NCBI GenBank assembly: GCA_019747905.1
Contig: JAIEQG010000040.1
Coordinates: 66,403-121,029, forward strand
DNA length: 54,627 bases
DNA from: Burkholderiales bacterium
Lineage (GTDB): Bacteria; Pseudomonadota; Gammaproteobacteria; Burkholderiales; Ga0077523
Direction: 5' to 3'
Positions within the stretch are counted from its first letter, which is position 1. Every line of letters starts with the position of its first letter. Of this stretch, positions 15,968 through 23,983 are shown in pieces. Under the pieces are notes generated by a model. That model was not told the DNA's origin and made no database searches. It worked only from the letters and a program-made list of their open reading frames with translations. A program made the position numbers and the translations under genes.

Positions 15968-17674
15968 TCAACGCGGGGCGGCTGGTGGCGGTGCGGCGAT
16001 GCGCGGGCGGTTCAAGGCCAGTGACCGGACCGTTCCGTGCCTCCTCAGCCAGCGCTCGACCACGTCCCAGATCGGTTCGCCGCGGGCGTCGTCTGCCATC
16101 GATGCCCACCCGGCGACGCGATAGCGCTTCGATGCGTCGACCGGCTTGTCGCCCAGTCGCAGGTCGGAGATGCGTTGCCCCCGAGCGGCATAGGGATCGA
16201 TGGCGTATCGGATACCTCCGGTGCGCACCATGTCGCCGCCTTGCTGATAGTACGGATCGGGATTGAAGAGATTGTCGGCCACGTCCTCGAGCACGGCGTG
16301 CAGGGTCGCGCCGGTCATCTCGGTCACGGTGACCGTCGGGTAGGTGATCGCGGTCTGGTCGAGAAGCGCTTCGCGCGTGATGGTGTCGCCGGGCACCAGC
16401 GAAGTGCCCCAGCGGAATCCGGGCGACAGAGCGATCGGCACGTCCTTTTCCTGCATCAGCGCATCGAGGATGAGCTGATCGAAGGTGCCGTTGAAGTTGC
16501 CGCGCCGGTAGAGCAGGGCGTCGGTGCGTGCGAGCGGTTCCGCGAGCGCCGCTGCGTGGGGAGCCCGCAGGCGATCGATGAGTGCCGTCATCGCCGGGTC
16601 CGGCGGCAACAGGTTCGCGAACACCGGCAGCAGCCGATACCGGTAGTCCGCGATGTGTCCATGGCGCACATCGAGATCGAGGACGCCGAGGAACTTGCCG
16701 TTCGAACCGGCGTTGGTGACGATGGTGCGGCCGGCAGGATTGGCGACTTCGATGGCTGCTGGCACCGCGTCGTGGGTGTGGCCACCGAAGATCGCGTCGA
16801 GTCCGCGCACGCGGCTCGCGAGCTTGAGGTCGGTGTCCATCCCGTTGTGCGAGAGCAGGACCACGAGCGTTGCGCCCTTGGCACGTGCGGCATCGACGGT
16901 TTTCTGAAGATCGGATTCGCGAATGCCGAAAGTCCAGTCCGGCACGAAGCGCCGTGGATGCGCGACCGGCGTGTAGGGAAATGCCTGTCCGACGATCGCG
17001 ACCGGGACACCGTTGATCTCGCGCACGACGTGCGAGGCGAACACCGGATCTTCGAATTCCGCCGTACGGACGTTGTGCGCGACGAAATCGATGCGGCCGC
17101 GGAACTCGTTCTCGACGACTGATTTGACGCGCTCGGCCCCGAGCGTGAATTCCCAGTGCGCCGTCATCACGTCGACACCCAGTGCGAGGCAGGCTTCGAT
17201 CATGTCCTGGCCGCGCGTCCACAGCGCCGTCGCAGAACCCTGCCAGGTGTCGCCACCGTCGAGCAGCAGCGCACCGGGGCGTTCTGCTCGCAGGCGACGC
17301 ACCAGCGTCGCGAGATGTGCGAACCCGCCGACCTTGCCGAAGATGCGGGCCGCCTCGACGAAGTCGAGGTTCGTGAAAGCGTGGGCTTCGGAGCTTGCCG
17401 GCGGGATACCGAAGTGCCGTAGCAGCGCTTCGCCGGTGAGATGGGGCGGTCGGTTGCGCGCAACACCGGTGCCGATATTCACATCCGGTTCGCGATAACG
17501 AATCGGCAGCAGCTGCGCGTGGCAGTCGGTGAAGTGCAGCAGCCCCACGTTGCCGAACGGTTCGAGGTCGTAGATGGACGCGGTCGTTTCGCCGGCGCGG
17601 CCCGAGCGTGCGTCGAGGGCAAGGCCGGCAGCGGCGGCCGCGGCCAGGACCTGGAGGAATTCGCGTCGATGCAT
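15968..17674 (-). CDS. soxB: Thiosulfohydrolase SoxB
   Basis: A 568-aa periplasmic di-manganese hydrolase of the 5'-nucleotidase fold that releases sulfate from SoxYZ-bound thiosulfonate. The N-terminus has a twin-arginine export signal (HRREFLQVL then an Ala-rich stretch). Metal-site motifs are LLHFTDCHAQLLP (Asp50, His52), DGGDTWQGSA, LLSHNG and FGGHTHDAVP; DPYYQQGGDMVR near the C-terminus is SoxB-typical. It is transcribed divergently from the bufferin operon with a 149-bp shared intergenic region. In many thiosulfate oxidisers soxB adjoins soxXYZA; here it is about 5 kb away from soxX. The ATG at 17674 is chosen because it starts the Tat signal. Confidence 0.95.
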   Translation of the reverse strand: MHRREFLQVLAAAAAAGLALDARSGRAGETTASIYDLEPFGNVGLLHFTDCHAQLLPIRYREPDVNIGTGVARNRPPHLTGEALLRHFGIPPASSEAHAFTNLDFVEAARIFGKVGGFAHLATLVRRLRAERPGALLLDGGDTWQGSATALWTRGQDMIEACLALGVDVMTAHWEFTLGAERVKSVVENEFRGRIDFVAHNVRTAEFEDPVFASHVVREINGVPVAIVGQAFPYTPVAHPRRFVPDWTFGIRESDLQKTVDAARAKGATLVVLLSHNGMDTDLKLASRVRGLDAIFGGHTHDAVPAAIEVANPAGRTIVTNAGSNGKFLGVLDLDVRHGHIADYRYRLLPVFANLLPPDPAMTALIDRLRAPHAAALAEPLARTDALLYRRGNFNGTFDQLILDALMQEKDVPIALSPGFRWGTSLVPGDTITREALLDQTAITYPTVTVTEMTGATLHAVLEDVADNLFNPDPYYQQGGDMVRTGGIRYAIDPYAARGQRISDLRLGDKPVDASKRYRVAGWASMADDARGEPIWDVVERWLRRHGTVRSLALNRPRIAAPPPAAPR

Positions 17675-17704
17675 GGCAGGAATTTTCGGGACGTTGCGCT
17701 TGTC

Positions 17705-17728
17705 CGACGGCACGGTACCATGCCGTCG
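17705..17728. promoter_or_regulatory. Palindrome between soxB and bufA1, candidate operator
   Basis: A 24-bp interrupted palindrome with half-sites CGACGGCA and TGCCGTCG around a GGTACC centre; only one symmetric base pair mismatches. It lies 31 nt upstream of the soxB start and about 96 nt upstream of bufA1, placing it in the shared divergent control region. A dimeric regulator site is a reasonable guess; an RNA hairpin in the soxB leader is the alternative. Confidence 0.4.
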
Positions 17729-17771
17729 TGCGAAACCGGCCTGAATCCAGCGGCCGGCCGGCCCCGTAATA

Positions 17772-17803
17772 CAGGGCGACGGGCACGGGCCCGTCACCCC
17801 CTG
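17772..17803 (+). promoter_or_regulatory. Strong leader hairpin upstream of bufA1
   Basis: Nested stems CAGGG/CCCTG and GACGGGC/GCCCGTC with a 4-nt loop occur just before the GAGGAG ribosome-binding site (about 17813-17818). The hairpin may stabilise the mRNA of the small precursor or act in regulation. A TAATAC hexamer at 17766-17771 could be a -10 element, but I see no convincing -35. Confidence 0.35.
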
Positions 17804-17823
17804 TTCGAACCCGAGGAGAAACC

Positions 17824-18093
17824 ATGAAGCACCAAATCGTCATTCGTTCCGCACTCGCCGGTCTGCTGGCCGTAGCCGCCGCAGGCGGTGTCCTGGCCGG
17901 CGACGACATGAAGAAGTCCGACAAGGAAAAATGCCTGGGCGTGGCAAAGGCCGGCGCGAACGACTGTGCCAGCGCCAACGGCTCCCATTCCTGCGCGGGC
18001 CAGGCCAAGAAGGACAACGACCCGAACGAATGGAAGTACGTGGCGATCGGTACCTGCGAATCCATGGGCGGCAAGGTCGCCATGAAGAAGTAG
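17824..18093 (+). CDS. bufA1: DUF2282 bufferin precursor (MNIO-modified RiPP)
   Basis: An 89-aa secreted small protein. Residues 1 to about 25 form a Sec signal peptide ending GVLAGDD. The mature part contains exactly four Cys (37, 48, 57, 78) in the order [26 protein letters not shown], typical of DUF2282. Such proteins are precursors of bufferins, RiPPs whose Cys are modified by a DUF692 multinuclear non-haem iron oxidative enzyme and which bind copper. The modifying enzyme and its DUF2063 partner follow directly. An excellent ribosome-binding site (GAGGAG, 5-6 nt before ATG) and a GC-rich hairpin after the stop suggest the precursor is made in excess over the enzymes. Confidence 0.92.
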   Translation: MKHQIVIRSALAGLLAVAAAGGVLAGDDMKKSDKEKCLGVAKAGANDCASANGSHSCAGQAKKDNDPNEWKYVAIGTCESMGGKVAMKK

Positions 18094-18105
18094 TCCGAAA
18101 GGATG

Positions 18106-18139
18106 CGACACGCCGGCGGTCGCGAGGCCGCCGGTGTCG
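18106..18139 (+). promoter_or_regulatory. Hairpin between bufA1 and bufB
   Basis: A 12-bp stem (CGACA and CCGGCGG on the left arm, CCGCCGG and TGTCG on the right) with a 2-nt bulge and 8-nt loop fills the 50-nt gap after bufA1. It ends 4 nt before the bufB start. Such hairpins in RiPP operons often limit read-through or protect the precursor mRNA. This role is inferred. Confidence 0.4.
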
Positions 18140-18143
18140 TTTC

Positions 18144-18974
18144 ATGGATACGCAGGCACAGCTGCCAGTCGGTAGCGGCATCGGGCTCCGTGCCCGGCAC
18201 TATCGCGAATTCCTGGACGGCGAGCCGGATATCGGTTGGGTCGAGGTCCACAGCGAGAACTACTTCGGCGACGGCGGTTTCGACTTGCACGTGCTCGAAC
18301 ACGTGCGCGCCCGCTACCCGGTCAGCCTGCACGGCGTCGGACTGTCGCTGGGGTCTAGCGATGGGCTGCGCTCGCACCACCTCGACAAGCTTGCCCGGCT
18401 GGTGGATCGCATCGCACCCGCGCTGGTATCCGAGCACCTGTGCTGGGGTGCGCTGGGTGAGCGGCATTTCAACGACTTGCTGCCCATGCCGTTCACGGTA
18501 GAGGCGCTCGCCCTCATGGTCGACCGGGTGGCGCAGGTGCAGGAACGCTTGCGCCGCACGATCCTGGTGGAGAACGTCTCGAGCTACGTGACCTATCGGG
18601 ATTCGAGACTGAGCGAGATGGAGTTCCTGGCCGAGCTCGCGCGGCGCAGCGGTTGCGGCCTGCTGCTGGACGTCAACAATCTGCACGTGAATGCCGCCAA
18701 CCATGGGAGCGATGCGTACGCGGAGCTGGCGCGCGTTCCGGTCGGTCTCGTGGGCGAGATCCACCTGGCCGGGCATGCCGTGGTGGATGATCTCCTTGTC
18801 GACGACCACGGGGCGCAGGTGGCAGCGCCGGTGTGGCAGCTCTACGAAGCGGCGTGTCGCCGTCTCGGTCCGGTGCCGACGCTCATCGAATGGGACACCG
18901 ACGTTCCGGAACTGCCCGTGCTGCTGGGCGAAGCGATCCGCGCGACCGCGGTGCGTGAGGCCGCCCATGTCTGA
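18144..18974 (+). CDS. bufB: DUF692 multinuclear non-haem iron oxidative enzyme
   Basis: A 276-aa TIM-barrel enzyme of the DUF692/MNIO family, which uses a multi-iron centre and oxygen to modify Cys residues of a partner peptide. Metal-ligand candidates are all present: EVHSENYF (His36, Glu38, Asn39), LHGVGLS (His63), SEHLCW (Glu97, His98), VENVSSY (Glu143, Asn144), [10 protein letters not shown] (Asp176, Asn178-179), EIHLAGH (His207, His211), DDHG and IEWD. Length is normal for the family. The ATG at 18144 starts the conserved domain; an upstream extension would overlap bufA1. It overlaps bufC by 8 nt. The substrate is almost certainly the preceding DUF2282 precursor. Confidence 0.93.
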   Translation: MDTQAQLPVGSGIGLRARHYREFLDGEPDIGWVEVHSENYFGDGGFDLHVLEHVRARYPVSLHGVGLSLGSSDGLRSHHLDKLARLVDRIAPALVSEHLCWGALGERHFNDLLPMPFTVEALALMVDRVAQVQERLRRTILVENVSSYVTYRDSRLSEMEFLAELARRSGCGLLLDVNNLHVNAANHGSDAYAELARVPVGLVGEIHLAGHAVVDDLLVDDHGAQVAAPVWQLYEAACRRLGPVPTLIEWDTDVPELPVLLGEAIRATAVREAAHV

Positions 18975-19737
18975 ACTGGCAACGGCGCAGACCGTGTTTG
19001 CGAACCTGCTCCGGGATGCGAAGGTGCACGAGGACGCGGAGCAGGCATTCGTCGGGACCGCTGCATCGCTTGCACCGCGTCTCGCCTTGTACCGCGGTAA
19101 CGTCGAGGCCAATGCCCGCAAGGCACTCGCGGCGGCCTATCCCGTCGTCGAACAGCTTGTCGGTGCGGAATTCTTCAGTGGACTGGCACGCGAGTACTGC
19201 AGGCGCTCACCATCGCGCGAAGGCGATCTGACCCGCTACGGCGATGCGTTCGCTGAATTCCTGCGCGACTTCGAGCACGTCCGCGAACTGCCATACCTCG
19301 CCGATGTGGCAAGCCTCGATTGGGCCGTGCACTGCGCCCACTATGCCGCGGATGCCGATCGCTTCGATGCCCTGCAGCTCGCGAGCCGGCCCGACGAGGA
19401 GTGGGGCACGCTGCGCGTGCGGCTGCATCCGGCGTGCGCGGTACTCGCATCTCCCTGGCCGCTGGCCCGCATCTGGTCGGTGCACCAGCGCGAGCACGTC
19501 GGCGATCGAACCGTTCCGTTCGACGAGGCGACGCACCGGTGCCTCGTGTATCGACCGCAATGGCGCGTGCAGGTCGGCGAACTCGGTGCCGGGGAACACG
19601 CATTTCTCGAAGCCGCGCTGGAAGGCGTCTCGCTGCATCGGTGTGTCGACGAAGCGGTGTTCGCCGATGCGGCGTTCGACCTGGGTTCGGCGCTGGCGGC
19701 GTGGATCGAGGCGCGGGTGATCGTCGACTTGAGCTGA
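18967..19737 (+). CDS. bufC: DUF2063 family protein, MNIO partner
   Basis: A 256-aa protein matching DUF2063 (putative DNA-binding domain family), the usual partner of DUF692 enzymes. The N-terminal motif [20 protein letters not shown] and the following [10 protein letters not shown] segment are characteristic. The start overlaps the last 8 nt of bufB, implying coupled translation and a stable complex. In related systems this protein binds the MNIO enzyme and helps recruit the precursor peptide. No DoxX-like BufD is seen downstream; the next 168 bases hold a tandem GC-rich repeat. Confidence 0.9.
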   Translation: MSELATAQTVFANLLRDAKVHEDAEQAFVGTAASLAPRLALYRGNVEANARKALAAAYPVVEQLVGAEFFSGLAREYCRRSPSREGDLTRYGDAFAEFLRDFEHVRELPYLADVASLDWAVHCAHYAADADRFDALQLASRPDEEWGTLRVRLHPACAVLASPWPLARIWSVHQREHVGDRTVPFDEATHRCLVYRPQWRVQVGELGAGEHAFLEAALEGVSLHRCVDEAVFADAAFDLGSALAAWIEARVIVDLS

Positions 19738-19740
19738 GGT

Positions 19741-19893
19741 GATGCCCCCGATGGGCCTGCGGCCCTTCCCCCCAAGGGGGGCCAGCCCTCTTGGGGCGGC
19801 CCGGCGAGGGCTGATGTTAGGCCCCCCCGATGGGCCTGCGGCCCTTCCCCCCGAGGGGGCCAGCCCTCTTGGGGCGGCCCGGCGAGGGCTGCC
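19741..19893. repeat. Direct 79-bp tandem repeat, two copies
   Basis: The segment containing CGATGGGCCTGCGGCCCTTC and AGCCCTCTTGGGGCGGCCC occurs twice with a 79-bp period. It fills the gap between two convergent transcription units (bufC and the redoxin-cytochrome gene), so it may double as a bidirectional termination region. It is unrelated in sequence to the bipartite hairpin family. Confidence 0.85.
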
Positions 19894-19905
19894 TGGCGAC
19901 GACTC

Positions 19906-21666
19906 TCAGCGTGCCTCGGCAGTCTTCGCTGCGTCCGCGTCTTCGTCGAGGTAGCGGAACCGAATCCATCCCGCGTTCATTTCCTCCCAGGTCTGGTCGC
20001 CCCAGCGCACCGTTTTGTCCGGGTCGGGATTCGCCGGATTCTGCGCGGAATTGTCCCAGGTCATGTCGAACACGATCTTCGTTCCTGCCGGAAACACCTT
20101 GGGCTCTTCGAAGATATAGACGGTCTGCCAGCTGAAGTCGTACTTCGGTACGTTGAGGAGTACTTCCTGACGACCGTCGGGATAGACGGCGGTGAAGCGC
20201 GAAGCCTTGCCGCGCAGGTGCGCATGCGGCATCAGCGTGTACACCATGACTGCCCGGTCGTAAACGTGTTCCACCGTCTCGGTGTGCGCCTTCGCGTGCG
20301 GCGGTATCGAGAGGTTTCCCTTGTAGAGGAAAGTGAGATGCAGGGGGTGCCTGGGCGGCTTGTCGGCAAAGTAGTAACCGACGCGGGTCACGTCGCGGGC
20401 CGCTTTCCCGCTCGGCGTGTAGTGCATCTGGAATTGCAGCTTCGCGTCCTTGCGCAACAGCACACCGGTGTCCTCCGGGTAGAAGAACGTGTTCTTGCCC
20501 GGCGAGTAGCCGCCGAAGGCGGCAAGCTGGCCCACGCGCACCTCGCGCGACTCGGAGTCGTCGATGCCCGTCAGCACGTGGTGCACCACCGAACGATCGC
20601 CGGGCAGCACTTCGACGCCGCGGATCCAGACGTCGTGTCTGACCGGGTTCGGGAGGCTCGGGTATTGATAGTTGACGACGCCGGTCGCGGGGACCTCGAA
20701 GGCCGGCACCTCGACCACGAGGTCGGGCGTGCCCAATGCCCATTCGGAAGGCAGCGGCGTCTGCGACGCTAGCGGGTCGGGCCCGGCACCTCGCGGCGCA
20801 CCGGCTTCGATCCAGTGCACCAGCGTCTGCAGTTCCGTGGTGCTCAACGAGCGATCGCCGACGAAGCGGCCGTAATGCGGATCGGCGTGCCAGGGCGGCA
20901 TGCGTTGGGTCCGCACCACTTCGCGGATCATCGGCGCGAAGCCGCGCACCATGTCGTAGCTGGTCATCGCCCAGGGCGCCACCCCGCCGGTGCGATGGCA
21001 GGCCACGCAGTTCTTCTGCAGCAGCGGAGCGATGGTCTCGGAATAGGAGATGGCCGCGTGGGCCTTGGTGCGGGTACGTTCGGGGAAGTTGACGAGGCAA
21101 CCGGCAGTCTCGGTTCGAGCGACCGGGACCGCCTGGCCCGCGAGCATCGCGTCGAGCGCGTCGGCCAGATACCGCTTCGTTGCGACCGGCCTTTGCTTTT
21201 CGTAGTCGAGGCGGTCGTCCATGGCGCCGCGATAGACGAGCTGCCAGGTCTTCGGATCGATCACGAAGACCTCGGCGGTGCGGTCGAACCCGAGCGCTTC
21301 GCCCACCAGTTGGGCGCTGTCCTGCAGCACCGGGATGTCGATCCCGAACTCCCTCGCCTCCGCCGCGATCGCGTTGCGATCATCCTGCAGGTTGGAGTTG
21401 ACCAGCAGGAACTCGACGCCTCGTTCCCGGTAGGTGTCGCGAACTTCCCGCAACGCGGGCAGCGCCTGCCGCACGATGGGGCAGCCATTCCCCTGGACCA
21501 TCAGGACCACGGCCTTGGCGTCCGACAGGTAGCGCAGCTCGTGGGAAGCGCCGTTCTGGTCGAGCAGGCGGAAGTTATCGACGCGGTCGCCGGGGGTGGC
21601 GGCGAACGCGGGACCGAACCAGCATACGCCGGCTGTCAGCAGGGCGGTGGCAAGGACATGCTTCAT
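19906..21666 (-). CDS. Redoxin-cytochrome c-copper monooxygenase-like protein
   Basis: A 586-aa exported protein with three modules. Residues 1-22 are a Sec signal. Residues 25-180 form a thioredoxin-like redoxin domain with one candidate active Cys at 62 (NGCPIVRQ). Residues about 205-290 hold a cytochrome c-like segment with CVACH (220-224) and RMPPWH as a possible distal ligand region. Residues about 310-570 resemble the copper type II ascorbate-dependent monooxygenase fold, with copper-ligand candidates VVHHVLTG (His362-363), QMHYTPSG (His415) and PHAHLRG (His481, His483). Function is unknown; an extracytoplasmic redox role involving copper fits the neighbouring bufferin operon. It converges with bufC. 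Confidence 0.82.
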   Translation of the reverse strand: MKHVLATALLTAGVCWFGPAFAATPGDRVDNFRLLDQNGASHELRYLSDAKAVVLMVQGNGCPIVRQALPALREVRDTYRERGVEFLLVNSNLQDDRNAIAAEAREFGIDIPVLQDSAQLVGEALGFDRTAEVFVIDPKTWQLVYRGAMDDRLDYEKQRPVATKRYLADALDAMLAGQAVPVARTETAGCLVNFPERTRTKAHAAISYSETIAPLLQKNCVACHRTGGVAPWAMTSYDMVRGFAPMIREVVRTQRMPPWHADPHYGRFVGDRSLSTTELQTLVHWIEAGAPRGAGPDPLASQTPLPSEWALGTPDLVVEVPAFEVPATGVVNYQYPSLPNPVRHDVWIRGVEVLPGDRSVVHHVLTGIDDSESREVRVGQLAAFGGYSPGKNTFFYPEDTGVLLRKDAKLQFQMHYTPSGKAARDVTRVGYYFADKPPRHPLHLTFLYKGNLSIPPHAKAHTETVEHVYDRAVMVYTLMPHAHLRGKASRFTAVYPDGRQEVLLNVPKYDFSWQTVYIFEEPKVFPAGTKIVFDMTWDNSAQNPANPDPDKTVRWGDQTWEEMNAGWIRFRYLDEDADAAKTAEAR

Positions 21667-21746
21667 CGAGGACTCCCGGTTTCAGCGATGCACGGCTCAT
21701 TCTGCCCGACAAGGTCATCGGAAGGCAGGCCACCCCGGAGCAATAA

Positions 21747-21781
21747 ATACACGAAAACAGTGTTACACTGGAAACGTGTAT
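21747..21781. promoter_or_regulatory. Palindromic operator candidate for toxin-antitoxin genes
   Basis: A 35-bp two-level palindrome: outer half-sites ATACACG/CGTGTAT and inner half-sites CAGTG/CACTG, separated by 4-nt unmatched spacers around a TTA centre. It lies 21 nt upstream of the antitoxin ATG and partly overlaps a TATATA stretch (21779-21784) that may be a -10 element. Ribbon-helix-helix antitoxins bind such symmetric sites to autorepress; the assignment is inferred from position. Confidence 0.6.
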
Positions 21782-21802
21782 ATATGGTCCGAAGGATTGA
21801 TC

Positions 21803-22045
21803 ATGAAGAACGTCACCATCACGCTCGACGAGGAGCTCGCTGCCTGGGCGCGCGTGCACGCCGCGCGGCAGGATGTCAGCGTCTCGCGCATGATCGGCGA
21901 GATGCTGGAGCAGCGCATGCGGGAATCAGCGGAGTACGAAGAGTCGATGCGGCGGTTCCTGGCCCGCAAACCGGTGAAGCTAAGCCGTGGTCGTGTGCGC
22001 TACCCGGCGCGGGAAGAGTTGCATGACCGCCCCCGTCTTCGTTGA
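21803..22045 (+). CDS. Ribbon-helix-helix antitoxin
   Basis: An 80-aa protein with an N-terminal ribbon-helix-helix DNA-binding motif (KNVTITLDEELAAWARVHA then SVSRMIGEML). The C-terminal tail is basic and ends in RPRLR. The ATG at 21803 follows a GAAGGATTGATC leader with a plausible ribosome-binding site. It overlaps the start of a PIN-domain toxin by 23 nt, the standard antitoxin-first arrangement of vapBC-type modules. It should bind the palindrome at 21747-21781 and neutralise the toxin with its tail. Confidence 0.85.
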   Translation: MKNVTITLDEELAAWARVHAARQDVSVSRMIGEMLEQRMRESAEYEESMRRFLARKPVKLSRGRVRYPAREELHDRPRLR

Positions 22046-22529
22046 CACGAACGTCATCGTGTACGCGCGCGATGCGAGGGAGCCTGCGAAACAGCGGCTC
22101 GCGGAGTCGTGGCTCGATCATCTCTGGCGCGAACGGCTCGGCCGCACCAGTTTTCAGGTGCTCTCCGAATACTATGTCAGCGTGACACGGAAACTGGATC
22201 CCGGGCTGCCGCCCGAGGAGGCGTGGGATGACGTGAACGCCATGATGGCCTGGAATCCCCGTCCGATCGACCGCGCGGCACTGGAACGCGGCCGTGCGAT
22301 AGAAGCACGTTACCGCTTGTCCTGGTGGGACAGCCTCGTCGTCGCAGCTGCCCAGCTCGAAGGATGTGCCGTGTTGCTCACGGAAGATCTGCAGGATGGT
22401 GCCCAGTTCGACGGTGTCACGGTTCGCAGTCCGTTCACTCTGTCCGTGGCGGAACCGAGAGCGGCGTACACCATCCCATCGGCAACGTCGCGGCACCCGC
22501 GGCGCGGACGGCCGCGTCGGGCGGCGTAG
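22023..22529 (+). CDS. PIN-domain ribonuclease toxin (VapC-like)
   Basis: A 168-aa PIN-domain protein. The acidic metal-binding residues are in place: Asp8 in VFVDTNVIVY, Glu49 in LSEYYV, Asp103 in WWDSLVVAAA and Asp122 in LTEDLQDG. VapC toxins cleave RNA, commonly tRNA or rRNA. The C-terminus beyond residue 140 is longer than usual and Arg-rich, perhaps from read-through into intergenic DNA. The start at 22023 lies inside the antitoxin gene. The module points opposite to the sox genes and may have been inserted between soxX and its former neighbour. Confidence 0.87.
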   Translation: MTAPVFVDTNVIVYARDAREPAKQRLAESWLDHLWRERLGRTSFQVLSEYYVSVTRKLDPGLPPEEAWDDVNAMMAWNPRPIDRAALERGRAIEARYRLSWWDSLVVAAAQLEGCAVLLTEDLQDGAQFDGVTVRSPFTLSVAEPRAAYTIPSATSRHPRRGRPRRAA

Positions 22530-22538
22530 CTGTTAGGT

Positions 22539-23159
22539 CTACCGGTTGACCGGCGACTCCGGATCCAGCAGGAACGCCACCGTGTGCGCAATTTCCTCCG
22601 GTGTCAGCCAGCCGTTGGTGCCGAAGCGCGGCATGTGGGAGCAGGGCGCAAACGCCTGCGCATTCCAGATCTTGTCGTAGACGAACCTGGCCGACTCGGG
22701 CGTGTTGCCGAGCCGCTTGCCGTAGCCGGTGAGGCTGGGCCCCAGGTTGCCGGCGGCGACTTCCTTCGTCGCCATGGTGTGGCACGCGTAGCAGTTGCCG
22801 CCGCGCCGTGTTCCTGGGCGATCGGGCTGGATCTTGCCGATGTGTCCGCCGGTACCGATGGAGGCGAGCTTCTCGCCTTCCTTCCAGTTGCCGAGCAGTT
22901 TACCGTCGTCGGGATAGCGGATGCCCTCGCGGCTCTGCGCGACGATGCGCGCAGCGATGTCCGGCGGCGGCGTGTTGTGGTGGGCGCTGCACAGCGCCTG
23001 CACTTCGTCCTGGGCGAGGCGGGTGCGCCATTCCTCTTCGGTCGCAGCCGGGAACGAGCGGCGCATGGTGTCTTCGGCACGCGTCAGCACATCGACATCA
23101 GCTGCGAGCGCCGGCAGTGCCGCCAGTGCGAGGCCGCCGAGCAAGCCGGGCAGATTCAT
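22539..23159 (-). CDS. soxX: Sulfur-oxidation cytochrome SoxX
   Basis: A 206-aa exported c-type cytochrome. Residues 1-20 are a signal peptide (LALAALPALAAD). The haem-binding CYACH is at 123-127, and the axial Met at 176 lies in CSHMPRFG. KEVAAGNLGPSLTGYG is SoxX-typical. SoxX pairs with SoxA to attach thiosulfate to SoxY. The ATG at 23159 overlaps the soxA stop as ATGA. It has an N-terminal extension of about 90 residues before the cytochrome core, longer than minimal SoxX. It ends only 9 nt from the stop of the convergent toxin gene. Confidence 0.93.
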   Translation of the reverse strand: MNLPGLLGGLALAALPALAADVDVLTRAEDTMRRSFPAATEEEWRTRLAQDEVQALCSAHHNTPPPDIAARIVAQSREGIRYPDDGKLLGNWKEGEKLASIGTGGHIGKIQPDRPGTRRGGNCYACHTMATKEVAAGNLGPSLTGYGKRLGNTPESARFVYDKIWNAQAFAPCSHMPRFGTNGWLTPEEIAHTVAFLLDPESPVNR

Positions 23160-23983
23160 CGCTTGATCCCCGGCGCTTCCAGGACGCCGCCGTTCGCCTG
23201 GTGCTGCAGATACACCTGCAACGCGATGATCGCATCGGAGCCGTACTCCGCGTCCGGCGCGCGCATCTGGCGAATGCAATCGATGAGGCGACGCTCCAGC
23301 GTCCACACCGCGCTTTGCGACACCCGATAGGCGGGCCACTGGATCATCGATTCGCGTGCGCTCGCGGGATCGAGAAAGTTCGGCAGCTCCTGCAGCCGGA
23401 TGCGGCGCGCGTCCTGCGAGTGGCAGGTCGCACAGGAAAAATCGAGCGGACCGGCGCGCCGGAAGAACAGCGTTTCGCCGATGGCCGTCATCTCGGCTTC
23501 ACGCGGATGGGCTTGCGATGCGCGGATCGGCAAACCCCGCGACTTCGTCGCGACGAACGTGACGAGCGCCTCCATGTCGGAGCCGGGCCGTGTCCAACCC
23601 TGGATCGCTTCCTCCTTCGTCATCCCTTGCAGGGTCGTCATGCAATGGATCAGTCGCGATTCGGTGTCGAGCACGCGGCCGGCATCGTCGAACCAGCGGG
23701 GCAGTTGCGCGTAGGCGCCTTCGAGCACCCCGGGGCCGAGGCCTAGGTCGCAGGCCTCCAGGGTCACCTGCTTCGGACCCCGTGGGGTGGTCCACAGGCT
23801 TTCGCCCTTGAGTTCCATCAGATCCGCCGGATTGCCGTCCTTCAGCATGTCGCGGTACTTCTGGATCTCGTCGAGCGCGCGACGGTCGTCGGCGGCCGTG
23901 GCCCATGCGATGCCGAGCAGTGCGCAAGCGCATGCCAGGACCCAGCGGACGGCACGCGGCTTCAGGCGCGCTACGTCACGCAA
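23156..23983 (-). CDS. soxA: Sulfur-oxidation cytochrome SoxA (mono-haem form)
   Basis: A 275-aa exported cytochrome c when started at the TTG at 23983, which has a GAGG site 6 nt upstream and overlaps the soxZ end by 8 nt. An ATG at 24058 in the same frame would overlap soxZ by 83 nt and is less likely. Residues 1-30 form a signal peptide. One haem motif is present, CATCH at 184-188, followed by SQDARRIRLQELPNF, a SoxA hallmark. Cys236 in RLIDCIRQM is the candidate active-site Cys ligand. Cys78 and Cys114 probably form the disulfide that replaces the N-terminal haem of di-haem SoxA. It forms SoxAX with the next gene. Confidence 0.92.
   Translation of the reverse strand: MRDVARLKPRAVRWVLACACALLGIAWATAADDRRALDEIQKYRDMLKDGNPADLMELKGESLWTTPRGPKQVTLEACDLGLGPGVLEGAYAQLPRWFDDAGRVLDTESRLIHCMTTLQGMTKEEAIQGWTRPGSDMEALVTFVATKSRGLPIRASQAHPREAEMTAIGETLFFRRAGPLDFSCATCHSQDARRIRLQELPNFLDPASARESMIQWPAYRVSQSAVWTLERRLIDCIRQMRAPDAEYGSDAIIALQVYLQHQANGGVLEAPGIKR

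Noticed and set aside
19739..19954. Small open frame in the tandem repeat after bufC
   Set aside because: It is a translation of the 79-bp repeat and has no ribosome-binding site or conserved sequence.
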